Source: Cryptomeria japonica
Taxonomy: Eukaryota; Streptophyta; Pinopsida; Cupressales; Cupressaceae
NCBI RefSeq assembly: GCF_030272615.1
Contig: NC_081408.1
Location: forward strand, 341,707,793 to 341,771,792
Direction: 5' to 3'
DNA: 64,000 nt
In this document: piece after piece, positions 23,751 through 35,330 of the stretch
How positions within the stretch are numbered: position 1 is the first letter of the stretch
Layout: every line of letters starts with the position of its first letter
Translations under genes and position numbers: made by a program
The notes under the pieces: generated by a model
The model's database searches: none
What the model was told of the DNA's origin: nothing
The model's input: the letters and a program-made list of their open reading frames with translations, nothing else

Positions 23751-25120
23751 CTTACTGATCTAGAACTTGATTGAACTAGACACAGTGAGGGAAGATAAAA
23801 CTGATCTTGAACTTGATGGATCAAGACACGATGAGTGAAGATAAAATGTCTAGCTTGATTTGATGCAATGAAAATGAACACCTGCTTAGATTGAGCATGT
23901 GATCAAAGATACTCTTTAAACCCTTGATTGAGTTTAAATGAATAATTAGCTTGATGAAAAGCGATGAAACTAATTAACGTTAAGAGACAGATTCAGATGA
24001 AGACAATATCAGGTTTGATTTGATGCGACGAAACTGATATGCCCCTAGAGATTGATTTGATTCAAATGATCGGGAAATCTCAACTTGATATGAAGCAATG
24101 AAGCTGAGATGCCCCTAGCGATAAGGTCTTATTTGATGAAGATTAGCTGCTTTTGTAACGAAGATTTTGAAAGAAATTCTCGACTTTGAGGATAAAACAT
24201 TGATGATGATGTCATGAGTATGCCCCCTCGGGAGCGAAATCGAAAGATAGCGAGGGTTGCACAGTGATTTCAAGCAATTTTTTTTTAGCGATGATAAGTT
24301 ATTTGAGCACAAAGATTAATGTTGAAGATTAAAATTAGAGTTGGTTTGAGAATTAAAATTGAGATTCAGAGTTGAGCACAAATTGAAGAAAAGAATGAGC
24401 ATTTGATGAAAGCGCTAAGTGGTCGCAGTTGTGCAAAATTGACTAGGAAGATGATCTTAGATTTCGATTTCGATCTCGAAAATGGAATCAAGATGGAGAA
24501 ATTAGCTTAGGGTATAATTTTCAATTCATTTTAACCTCTCCAAGTTTGAAATTTTAAAAGCCCTATGCGAAGAAAAATGGGCATTCCGATCCAGGAGCAT
24601 CATTTTGAGCACCAGAGACGTCATAATGGACCGCAAAACTACGACCCAACGGTAAGTGATCGATCTTAAGCCTGTTTGATTTCTTAAATTTTGAATTTTG
24701 GTTTTTTTTTTTGCATTTTAGAGTCCTTTAAAGTTGTGTGCCTCAGTTTATCATGTGGGATAAGACCATTTTTCATAGGATAAACTGTCTTTTGAGTGGT
24801 TTGTCTTATGGGCATGCAGGGTTTGTCATCTAATGTGGGCCCATGTCTCATACGAAAGTGCTTGAGTGCCCATTTTATCGTACGATGTATCATGTTTTAT
24901 CGTATGAAGATAGTTTGTCATGCTAGGTGTAATCCTGATTTGTATGAGTTTTTGCCTGTCTGTGAAAACTCGTATGAAAAAAAACAAGCATGTTTGAGGG
25001 TCAAAACATCAAATTTTGATTTTGATTTTGATTTTGCATATTTGGATTTGCAAGCATGTTTAGCACATTTTTAACGCAATTTGGATCACGTGTTGACAAC
25101 GTTTATGTTTGATTTTGCAG
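23751..25120 (-). other. Element A 3' UTR, inner part
   Basis: Mostly non-coding. It continues the GAACTTGAT...AAGATA repeat to about 23850, then holds two ~60-bp units ending ATGCCCCTAG (around 24040 and 24110). A purine-rich motif (minus CTCCCGAGGGGGCATA) is at 24219-24235. Near 24720-24960 there are several TCGTAYGA words. The end (25090-25120) resembles an intron 3' end (pyrimidine-rich, TTTTGCAG) in front of the antisense ORF. Confidence 0.5.
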
Positions 25121-27076
25121 ATTCGGTTGCTGGATATCTTGTTTCGATGTGTTTATCCACCGACGATGGGGTTAGTTTGTGGTTTATCAGATGTAGATAG
25201 GGCACATATTGATTTGTGTGGGTTTGGATACCCTCTTCAGATGTCGGATATCCATGTGAATAATGGGATGCTGACTGCATTAGTAGAGCAGTTTCATTAA
25301 GAGCATAACACCTTCCATATACCTGTAGGAGAGATGACGATCACACCTAAGGATGTATATCGGATTCTTAGGATTCCATTTGCTGGTGACAAGGTTGATT
25401 ATGATTCTGCTCAACGATCGGGTATCTTAGCATTGAGACGGATATTCCACGACGAGACTATCCTTGAGCGGGATATCACATGGGATGTTATGATGAGCAG
25501 GTATAGTGAGCAATTTTCGCTGCCATGCGTGTTAGCAGGTATATTTGGTTGTTTTGTTATGCTGGATAGGGGACAACAGGGATTTCTGTGTGGTTGGGCT
25601 AGGATGCTTAAGAGGCTGTTGACTCGTCCTGAGAGATTAGGGTGGGGATCTTGTTTGCTGGCCCATATGTATCATAAGATGCACGAGGTTGTGTATTGAG
25701 AGGGTAAGAGCATGGCAACAGGGGTTTTAGTTTTGCAGATATGGGCATGGGAGCATATCCCAATATGCAAGCTGATAGTAGATGATTCTAGAGAGTCGCA
25801 CTCGCCCATTGTTTATTGTTATTCTAGTTATGTTACTCAGCCCCATTTGGGAAAGATAGATTACTAGAGGAGACAACTGGATGATCTGATTGTCGTAGTA
25901 TGGAGATCGTATAGGGGTCTGGAGCTATTGGATGATTGGAGAGTGCAAAGGAAGGATATGTTCATGACTAGACCTCTCATCGACTGATCGGTGTCTATCA
26001 TTGAGCGGTTTGTAGTATCCAGGGTGATGAGGCAGTATGGTAGACCATGGGGTATATCTCAAGAGTTTACAGCCTATGCCCGGTATGGAGAGGAGGAGAT
26101 ACAAGGATGGGATTTGAGGTTATCATATGCGCTGAGCATACAGGAGATAGTCGGTTTACAATGACTGAGATGGGATTATTTGGAGGATGTTGTAGATGCG
26201 GGGGTATTGCCCCAATACAGTGATTGGTTCTAGAGACATCCATTTCCTAGATTCACAGATCCCGGAGAGCATGCGCCTCTCATAGAGGAGGTCGAGGATG
26301 AGGCACCAACACAGGTACAGGTACCAGGCCAGGTACAAGGATGAGGACAGGTGCAGGGATGAGGACCAGTGCAGGGACCAAGAGCGGATGCACCTAGGCG
26401 GGCAGGAGGTGATCCCGGTGCTAGTAGTAGTAGGGTGCCAGTTGGAGTGAGATAGCGGCAGAGAGGGGAGGGTGGATCTCTAGGAGTTGTTGGTGTTGAG
26501 GCTGGCGGTGCTAGGGCGACAAAGGGTGGAGGTGAGGAGGACATAGCAACTCCTAAGTAGGTGAGGCAAGGGAGGGATGAGCAGGGAGGCGGAGAGCAAG
26601 GGGTACTAGATGCAACACGGTCATTGAGATCAAGGGTTGTAGGCTTGCAGTCACAATTGACAGTGGCACATATGTAGTTGGCAAAGCAAGACTAACAACT
26701 TGCAAAGGTTGGAGCAGAGTGTGATTGACAACTTGCTGAGATTAGTGAAGAGCATGATCGACAACTTGCTAAAGTCAGAGCAGAGCAGGATGCACTTCAA
26801 CGAGAGGTGTTACATCAGACAAGTTGGGCAATGTATTATGTTGCAGCTTATAGTGTAGTAGTCATAGTAGCGCAACAGGTTGTCCCGTATTAGTAGTATA
26901 TGGCTTGATCTGAGGGAGCTAGGGCACCCATACAGGATGTCAGTCAGCAAGCACCACCAGGTGGAGGAGGTATAACATTTGTGACTACAAGATATGTACA
27001 AGCGAAAGAAAAGATGCAGGAAAATGGGAATGAAAACGGGAAATGCCAATGTTGCATTGATAGATGGAGCTCTTGA
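25121..27076 (+). pseudogene. Antisense PMD-like (plant mobile domain) ORF in element A
   Basis: One plus-strand frame runs from 25121 to a TGA at 27074, opposite to gag-pol of its host element, with about a dozen or more in-frame stops (first at 25298 TAA and 25697 TGA). N-terminal blocks AHIDLCGFGYPLQM, ALVEQFH, FHIPVGEMTITPKDVYRIL and IPFAGD, followed by QIWAWEHIPI and GKIDY.RRQLDDL, match the layout I know for the PMD (aminotransferase-like, MAIN/MAIL-type) family. There follow a Gln/Gly/Pro/Arg-rich stretch (about 26250-26640) and a heptad-like segment with repeated QLAKVRAEQD words (26680-26810). PMD proteins are nuclear and linked to silencing in Arabidopsis, and PMD genes carried by transposons are known. 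It lies between the end of pol and the PPT. A captured host gene is the likeliest origin. It is not translatable today. Confidence 0.7.
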
Positions 27077-27084
27077 GTATAAGA

Positions 27085-27253
27085 GGCACCTGTTTACCAG
27101 GTTTTCACCTTCTTCGGCAAAGATTTTTTTTTCTCTCTCTTTTTTTTTTATTCAGGACATTTTATGATTTTTGGGATTTTTTAGGACTTTTTATGATTTT
27201 TAGGATTTCTTTAGGACATTTTATGATTTTTGGGATTGCTGGAGCAGAGAATA
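27085..27253 (-). repeat. Element A post-pol hairpin and ~29-bp minisatellite
   Basis: 27153-27240 holds three to four units of AGGACATTTTATGATTTTTGGG type. Next to it, at 27085-27109, is a motif (minus GGTGAAAACCTGGTAAACAG...) that can form an ACCTG/CAGGT stem and is shared with C and D. Confidence 0.6.
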
Positions 27254-28400
27254 CTAAGTGAAGAATTTCTTCAAGTGGATGGTGTTGATTGGTTCACGGA
27301 GTTGTTCTCCTTCCAATGTTGAGAGTTGATAGGCACCAGAGCCAAATACTGCAGTAACGATGTAGGGACCCAACTAGTTGGGTTCAAACTTCCCTTTATT
27401 GTCTTGAAACTGTTGATTTTTAGGATTTTCTCTTAGAAAAAGGTCACCAACTTGAAATTATCATTGTCAAACCTTTTTGTTATAACCTCTAGACATTCTC
27501 TTTTGATATTTTCTCAGATGATCAAACGCCACTTGCCGACGTTCATCCAGCAACTCGAGTTCTTGCAATCTAGATATTCTGTATTCTTCATTAGTAACAA
27601 GACCTTGCAAAGAAACTATTAAAGATGGTATTTCCACCTCAATAGGTAAGACTACTTCGGACCCATACACCAAAGAAAAAGGTGTAGCCCCAGTAGGTGT
27701 TCTGATACTTGTTCTGTAAGCCCATAGTGCAAGATTGAGCTGTAGATGCCAATCATTTCCAGATTTATTTACTGTTCTATGTTAGATAGTCAACAAATTT
27801 TTGTTAGATGCTTCAGCTTGTCCATTACCTTAAGGGTAGTATATGGATGACCAGTGTTGTTTTATTTTGATTTTTTCATAGAGTTCATCTAGATCTTTGT
27901 TCTTGAATTGCCCTCCATTGTCTGTCACAATGGATGAAGGTATCCCATACCTGCAGATGATATAGTTAAGGATGAACAAAGCTACTTGTTTACCAGTTGC
28001 TTTGATGAGCGGAACCGCTTCTACCCACTTAGTGAAGTATTCAGTGGCAGTTATAATAAACTTGTGTCTGTTAGAGGATGCAGGATATATATGGCCAATG
28101 AGATCAAATGCCCATTATTGAAAAGGCCAATGTGTAATGAAGGGTATGTGATCCCTTGCTGGAGCATGTATGAGGTTCCCATGCAGCTGACAATTCTCAC
28201 AAGTTTTAGCAAATTTTATAGCTTTCTCCATTTTGGGCCAGTAGTAGCCAACCCTTACTAGTTTTTGTGCTAAAGTTAGACCGTTTGAATGGGATCCACA
28301 AATACCTTCATGGACTTCAGATAATGCGCGTTTGGACTCTTTAGTTTCTAGACATCTAAGCAAAGTACTATCCAAACCTCACCTAAATAGGTCATTAGCG
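27254..28400 (-). pseudogene. Integrase of element A
   Basis: The stop codon TAG lies at 27254-27256, after ...INTIHLKKFFT. In element sense it contains the zinc-binding segment (VHEGICGSHSNG, TCENCQLHG, 28115-28375), the catalytic D of VTDNGGQFKNK, the catalytic E of GNGQAEASNKN, and a C-terminal basic part (27467-27673). Several stops interrupt the core between 27680 and 28110. DNA-joining enzyme of a Tat-type element, now broken. Confidence 0.8.
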
Positions 28401-28428
28401 ATGATGACATACCATGAAGCATTTCAGA

Positions 28429-30450
28429 TTAGATTCCTTTTCTCATTACGGGTAAGATTAGCAAGGATAACTTGGTCACGTAGGTAAGAGTAAACGTGGC
28501 TGTAGCGAGATGAGTCATGTCCAATAATAGAACAAACCAGAGGGACTCAGGAGAATCATAGGCAGGATAATGTAACTCTTCCACCAGGAATTCAAAGCGA
28601 AAATTAGATTCCTGTAGCTGTGGTATAGATGCCAAGGTGGCCATAGCATTTGCTGCTCTATTTGTTGATCTAGGAATCTACTGAAATGATACAAAGGTAA
28701 AGTATTTCTTGAGATCATCCACCATTCTCTTATAAGGCATCATTTTCTCATCTCTAGTCTAATATATATTATTGATTTGGTTGATGATGAGCTAAGAATC
28801 TCCATAGATGTGTAATTCAACAACCTTTCATTCAATAGCCAACTCGATCCCATTTACCAAAGCTTCATATTATGCAATGTTGTTTGTGCAAGGGAAGATA
28901 ATCTTGTAAGCTTTTGGGATTGAATATTTTTGAGTAATAAAAAGTATTCCAGCACCAGAACCATGTTGAGTGAAATACCCATCAAAGAACATCTTCCATG
29001 ATCGTTGAGTAAGGTGCATGATTGATTCATTCAAAAATTCTATGCACAAAGGTTGACTGTCTTCAAGTGGAGCATCAACAAGTTGATTTGCAATAACCCA
29101 TCCTTTGATGGCTTTGCGTTCTACATATTCAATATCGAATTCCGTAAGAACCATGACCCATTTAGCCAATCTTCTTGTAAGTGTTTCTTTGTTGAGAAGA
29201 TATTTGAGTGGATCAATCTTAGCCACCAGCTTAATAGAGTGTGCTAAAATGTAGTGTCTTAATTTCTGTGATGCAAAGACTAATGCCAAACAATCTTTTT
29301 CTATGATAGTATAGTTCATTTCATAGGACACCAAGGTCTTGCTGATATAATATATAGATCTTTCCTTTTTATTTTCATTCCGTTGTGCCAAAAGTGCCCC
29401 CAGTGATGTATCGGTAGTTGATATGTATAGAATCATGGTTTACCTTGAATTGGTGGCATCAATATGGGTGGATTAGAAAGATAGTCTTTGATTTGTGTTA
29501 GATGTTGTTCACAATCTTCATCCCAGTTGTATTGGACTCCTTTTTGTAATGCCTTGGTGAATGGTTGAGCTTTATTTGCGAGCTGAGATATAAAGCACCT
29601 TATTGATTGGAGACGTCCTTTGTAAACTTCTCATTTGACTGATATTCTTGGGTGGAGGTATTTACATTATGGCTTGGACCTTCTCAGGATCAACCTCAAT
29701 TCCTTTCTTTGAAATAATGTAACCAAGTAATTTCCCCGATGTTACTCCGAATGCACACTTTTTAGGATTTAGCTGGAGCTTGAATATTTCCATTCTATCT
29801 AGTATGAGGCCTAGTTATTGGATATGTGTGGATCTCTTCATGGTTTTTACTAGGGTGTCATCAACATAATCTTCCATGTTTTTGTGCATCATATTGTGGA
29901 AGATAGTGGTTACTTCTCTTTGGTAAGTTGCTCCTGTATTCTTTAGTCCAAATGGCATGACATTCCAGCAGAAGGTTCCCCATGCACATGTGAAGGCTAT
30001 CTTTTCTTGATCCTCAAGAGCTATCTTGATCTGATTATAACCAGAGAATTCATCCATCAATGAGTACATCTCATATCCACTGTCATATCAATGTTGGGAA
30101 ATGAAAAATCATCTTTCGGACATGCTTTGTTGAGATCCCTAAAGTCTGTGCAAACCCTAATAGATTTGTCTACCTTTGATACAGGTACTATGTCTGATAT
30201 CCATTCTACATAGTCTATAGCTCTGATAAATCCAACTTTTAGCAATTTTTCTAGCTCAGCCTTGACTAGAAGTGCCACATGAGAATGCATCTTACAGAGT
30301 TTTTTCTTGACTGGTTTAATTCATGTTGTAATAGAGAGATGATGCATGATGAGATCGGGATCCAGGTCTGGCATATCGGAGTATGTCCATGCAAAGTTGA
30401 TCTTCTTTTTTGAAAAGAGGTTGTTGAAATCTTTTAACTATTCTACTGAT
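28429..30450 (-). pseudogene. RT, RNase H and archaeal-type RNase H of element A
   Basis: RT begins near ELEKLLKVGFIRAIDYVEWI (30240) and shows CTDFRDLNKACPKDDF, then after a frameshift near 30065 MDEFSGYNQIKI, PFGLKNTGATYQ and an intact YVDD motif (EDYVDDTLVK, about 29870). RNase H (29436-29030) has ISTTDTSLGALLAQ and IYYISKTL. A second RNase H (28870-29000) has FFDGYFTQHGSGAGIL and PCTNNIA. There the next codon is TAA where the relative C keeps GAA, which removes a position next to the catalytic Glu. Frameshifts near 30065 and 28700 and many stops show decay. Confidence 0.82.
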
Positions 30451-30455
30451 AGTGA

Positions 30456-32870
30456 TTAAGCTAAATGAATGATATGTGGTGCCTCTTGACTTCCAATATT
30501 TATTGGTTGAGTTGGTTCAATCAACATTGAAGACCTTTCTTGTAAGTGACTTGGCAGCATATCAAGTATCTCACCCTCAGGTGCCTCTGGGAGGTTTTTA
30601 CCCTTAGGTATGTCCTTTATTTTAACTTTTCTTTGTTCTGACACTGCCATAGTGTGGTTTTCGTCATCAGAACTTTTATTTTTCTTTTTTTGTTTTTTTG
30701 CGACTGAGATACTTGATGTCTATCTCAGTCATGTTCTCGCTTTGCTCACTGGTGGAAGAGTCCATTGGTTCAACTGCATTAAGATAGAAGCCTAATGTGT
30801 AGTCATTGGCGAAGGTAGGTATATTCAAAGGTTGGTTGTAAAGAGTACAATCAATCAGTTCAGGATGTACCAAGGATAAATTTTGAACAGGTTCAAGGGA
30901 GTTCACAGTATTATCATCATAACTTCGGACTGACAAGTCGAATTCCAAAAAACTACCTTGTGTAGGTGTCTCGAGACCAGGAAGACTTACAAAATGATTA
31001 TCGAAGTGCATGCTAATATTTAGTGGACCTAACCCAATAGACTTACTCCTAGCATCGTCCCCTACTTTAGATTGGACTACATATCGTGGTGTGATAGTAA
31101 CAGGGTCAACACGTAGAATCTCAACATTCATGACAGAGTAGTCATAATATGATGTCGAATAGGTATTGTCATAAATAGAGCTCCAGTCAGAGTTATCAGA
31201 GTCATAAGGTGAAGTTTTTGACTCTTCTTCAAGTGATTGAGTGAAAGTATGTATAGTATCAATACCTACATCTTTGATGTTGCAAGTTCCTTAGTGATTT
31301 GGTTCATTGATCACTTGTATTTGACATACCTGTTGACATAACCTTGATGGTTCTGTTAGTCCTTGTCATCTTTTCCATTCGACTTCAGCTGGACTGATGA
31401 CTAGTCCTACTTCTGTAGCTTCTAATTCTTCTTTTGTAGTTCCATACCTAATTTGTCCTATCTTATTTGAGGGAGAATTTGCTTGTGCTCTTCCTTCTTT
31501 CAGCTATTATTCATAGTTTTCTTGTCTTTTTAGTTTGATTTCCTCTATTTCCTTTTTCAACTTTAAGCAGATTTCCTCTTGTGCTTCATCTATGATATCA
31601 CTGGATTCTTCAAGAGTTTTTGTAGTAGGTGTATCTGAGAGATGATCTGGACCCCATTCATACTCATTCGAGTTAGTTTCTGAATCATCAACTTGATGTC
31701 TACCTGTATATACGACCAAAATGTTCAGTGGTGCAAACAACTCTTAGATTTCTTCGATTTCTTCCCTCATGTCTTCTAGAATTTCTACTCCTTGTAGTGT
31801 TATTGCTGATACAATTGGAACTTGCATACCAACTACTTCTTCTCTCTTGATTGTCGATTCTTCTTGTTCATTTTCATACTCTTCTTGAGTTTGCTGAGTA
31901 TTGATTTCCTGTGATGTTGAAGGTAGTATCTTTTTCCTCCACTTAGGTTGATGGTGAGAAGTATGTTTCTGATCTGATGAATTTCGTGGATTGCATCCGA
32001 GTCCAGCTTTATCATTTGCAGACTTAATTTGTAGCTGAATAGGGTCAACAATACCTTCTTGACACTTGCCTAGAGGACCGGTACCTGAATATCCCATGTG
32101 TTGAATCATCTTATAGCTTGGACCATATTGTGTCGGGGAAATCTGACAATGTCGTATTTCTTTGTTTGTACTATCTTCTTTGAAAAGCCATTTGAGAACA
32201 AAATCCTCTTCTATTTCATCTGTAAGGGAAGTAGAGGACTGTATAAAGAGACCATCATAAATGATATTTGGAGTTGAAGTTTGTGGCTTCATAATCTCTG
32301 ATGGTTTTCCCGATTGTCTTGGCGATGGAGGAAGAGATATTAGTGAAAGTACAAGTTCTATTTTGTATCCATCCATGCCAGTATTTGTGATTTTAAATTT
32401 CTTTTCTAAATCTTTCAGCAAAGTTTATGAACTTTCAGCTATAGAGGCTACTCTATTATGAGGAACAAAAGCATCAACACTCTGCGTTAATGCATTACAG
32501 GTATAGCTTGTATCGGCAGGAATATTGAATTCAACTCCATTATAAGGAAATTTCAAGCATTGATGATATGTAGATGGTACTGCCTTCATTTCGTGAATCC
32601 ATGGCCTGCCCAGTAAGATGTTGTATGAAAGAGGAAGGTCGAGCACCTGAAATATAACATCTCTTTCCATAAGTCCTACCTTGATTGGTAATATTACCAA
32701 ACCTTCAGAGGTTATTTCTTCTTCATCATAAGCTTTGATTGTTATTTTCTTTGTTGGATCAATGACATTTTTCAGAAAAGCCCAGCTGTGTCAGTAAATT
32801 GTAGGTACAAATATTCAACCCAGTGCCTCCATCTATCAAAACATGTTTGACTCGATGTTATGGATCATAG
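30456..32870 (-). pseudogene. Protease and G-patch linker of element A
   Basis: The protease active-site loop reads VLIDGGTGLNI (about 32845), followed by LPIKVGLMERDVIFQVLDLP and [20 protein letters not shown] (32500-32700). Next comes a linker with a G-patch-like block, QYGPSYKMIQHMGYSGTGPLG ... AGLGCNP (about 32000-32130), Glu/Lys-rich sequence (31507-31860), and a stretch ending near SEQRKVKIKDIPKGKNLPEA (30620). The G-patch is normally an RNA- or helicase-binding module. In-frame stops are frequent. It lies between gag and RT, as in element C. Confidence 0.75.
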
Positions 32871-35330
32871 CTTCGATGTGTAATGACTGGTTATGCGGGT
32901 GATTCAGTGAGTTATCATCTTCTTCAGAGAAAGTGAGGTAATGAGGCGAAGTCAGGTGACCCACCATAGATTGAAACCAAATCTTTAGGGACATTAGTAG
33001 TGAGTAAGGCTTTGTCCAGGATCTCTCTATGAGCAAAAGAGATATTAAGCAATTCAAAAATGGAGATTTGAGCGTTAGTTATTTTCAATTGTTCGACGAT
33101 GCTATAACCAGGAGAGGATGATGAAGCCAACTGCTTAGATTTAGCTGTGATTTTATTTGTTTGTCTGTTTGAAGAAGTGGGCAGGTTTGATGTTGTTTGA
33201 ACAGAAGTTGAGGAACTAGCTCCTTGGAGAGTAACCTTCTTTTGAGCGTGGATCACAACATTTATAGTTTGTGCTTGATTTTGTTTATCTTTGATTATGA
33301 TCACATTGCAATATTCAGGCTGGGAAGATTCAATCATGTTGATCACGTTGTCATTGTTAGTGTAGGTGTAATTGACTTTGGCACCTCCCTTGGATTTTGA
33401 GGAATCACCTTGCTCATAAGTAGGTAAGGGATCTTTAAAAGCTTTGTGATCAACATTATTCATGTGATTTCCAACAACAATTTTGCCAGCGTCGATGAGG
33501 TCTTGAATTTCATGTCTGAGCTTCATGCAATTGTTTGTTGTATGACCCTTGTTTTGATGATATTCACAGTATTCGTTTTCTCTCCACCATTTAGGTTTAA
33601 CTTTTGGATTATATGACCTAGAGTTGTTTGGCAATGTTATCAGATCATTTTCCAATAAAGTTTTAAAAGATGATTCATATGATTCGTCTAGAGGAGTGAA
33701 ATTGTGTTTAGGCTTTGAAAGCCAAGGTTTCTCTTTAAACCATTATTTTGATATTTTTGAAGGATTCTCTGCTGCAGTTTCAGTTGCTTTGAGTGCTTGT
33801 GTGCCGCTAGCGAGGTTAAATATTATGGATTTTGATTTTGCTTTAACAATGTCTACCACTCCATCATTAAAAACATTTTTGTTGTTATCTTTGTCGTATT
33901 TCCAGTATTTGTTCTTTTCTTTAGAACTAGAACCTTGTTGTGTTTCTTTCTAAAGTGATATATCTTCTTTCTTTATAAACACATCTTCCATTCTAAGGTA
34001 ACTATCTACCATTTGTTGAATGAAGGGTACACTTGCATCTAGATACTATAATTCAATTCGGGGATCAGGTTATTGACGAAGATATCCATCTTCTCAGAAT
34101 CTAGAATAGGTCGTGAATATCTAGAGAACATCTTTCTCCAACGTTGGAAAAAAGTGAGAAAGGGCTCTCCCGTTTTCTATTTGGTATTGCAAAGCTCAAT
34201 CATAGTGACTGGATGACGAATGTTATAGGAGTATTTTGGTAGAAACAATTCGATTAATTCCTCAAAAGTTTTAATTTCCATTCTAAGGTAACTATCTACC
34301 ATTTTGTTGAATGAAGGGTACACTAGCATCTAGATACTATAATTCAATTCGGGGATCAGGTTATTGACGAAGATATCCATCTTCTCAGAATCTAGAATAG
34401 GTCGTGAATATCTAGAGAACATCTTTCTCCAACGTTGAAAAAAAGTGAGAAAGGGCTCTCCCATTTTCTGTTTGGTATTGCAAAGCTCAATCATAGTGAC
34501 TGGATGATGAATGTTATAGGAGTATTTTGGTAGAAACAATTTGATTAATTCCTCTAAAGTTTTAATTCCCATAGGTAGGCTTGAAAACCATTTCATAGCT
34601 TGTCTTCCTAAACTTCTCGGGAAGAGGCGCATGATATATGTTTGTTCGTGCATGAATTCCATACATAAAGCACAAAATTCTCTGACATGGTCTTAAGGAT
34701 CTACATTTCCATCATATTTTTCAAACCTAGGAATCTCCACTCTTGAAGGAAATGGAGGCATGCAAAGGTTTTTGTCAAATGGAAACAAACATATTGTGTC
34801 CAGATAATATTGCTTTGGTGATTTATCCTTGTTTTTCAGTTTTGTGATTTTTGTCTATAATGCTTGCAATTGTTTGTTTACCAACATAAAGGTGTCTCTT
34901 CCTCTTTAGTGATGAGGGTTTCAATGTCATAATCAATAGGAAGTTTGGCACCTTACTTTTCTAGCTCTAGAAAATGCTCTTCCTTTTCTCCAGACATGAC
35001 AATCTTCATCATCTTTCAGAAATGTTTATCATTTAGACATTTAGTTATAATAGTTTTTGTAGGTTCAGAGACTACAGAATCGTCCGATGAGGAATCACTG
35101 TCAGTAGAATGGTTGCTGAGGTTGTCATAAGTATTGCGTTTAGTAGCTTGTCTTTCTTGCCTTTCTCAAAACATGGTGGGATATAGGGGCTGATCAAAAA
35201 TTTGTAGTTGTGACGATGAAGGTTTATTTGGGAGGAGTTCTTCTACAAAGAATGTATTGTCGTTTGATGAAAAGGATACTCCTTTACCTTTGTCAGATTT
35301 CTTGTGAGAACTTCTGGTTTGAGTAGGCAT
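32871..35330 (-). pseudogene. gag: gag of element A, with a 290-bp internal duplication
   Basis: The likely ATG is at 35330 (MPTQTRSSHKKSDKGKG), comparable to MAQTRSQSRQ in element C. The capsid domain (34330-34662) shows MRLFPRSLGRQAMKWFSSL and ELCNTKQKMGEPFLTFFQRW. A zinc-knuckle-like CEYHQNKGHTTNNC is near 33570. Positions 33988-34277 and 34278-34570 are direct copies (period 290 bp), so the capsid end is present twice and the frame is shifted. Several stops lie in the N-terminal third. RNA-packaging protein, broken. Confidence 0.8.

Noticed and set aside
24796-25074. 92-codon plus-strand frame before the PMD-like ORF
   Set aside because: Different frame, low complexity (FDFDFDF from a GATTTT repeat), no motif. 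An upstream exon remains possible but was not identified.
25121-27076. PMD frame as a real host gene with element A inserted around it
   Set aside because: The frame lies wholly between pol and PPT of A, and A has one coherent pair of LTRs and flanking duplications outside it. Capture by A is the simpler reading.
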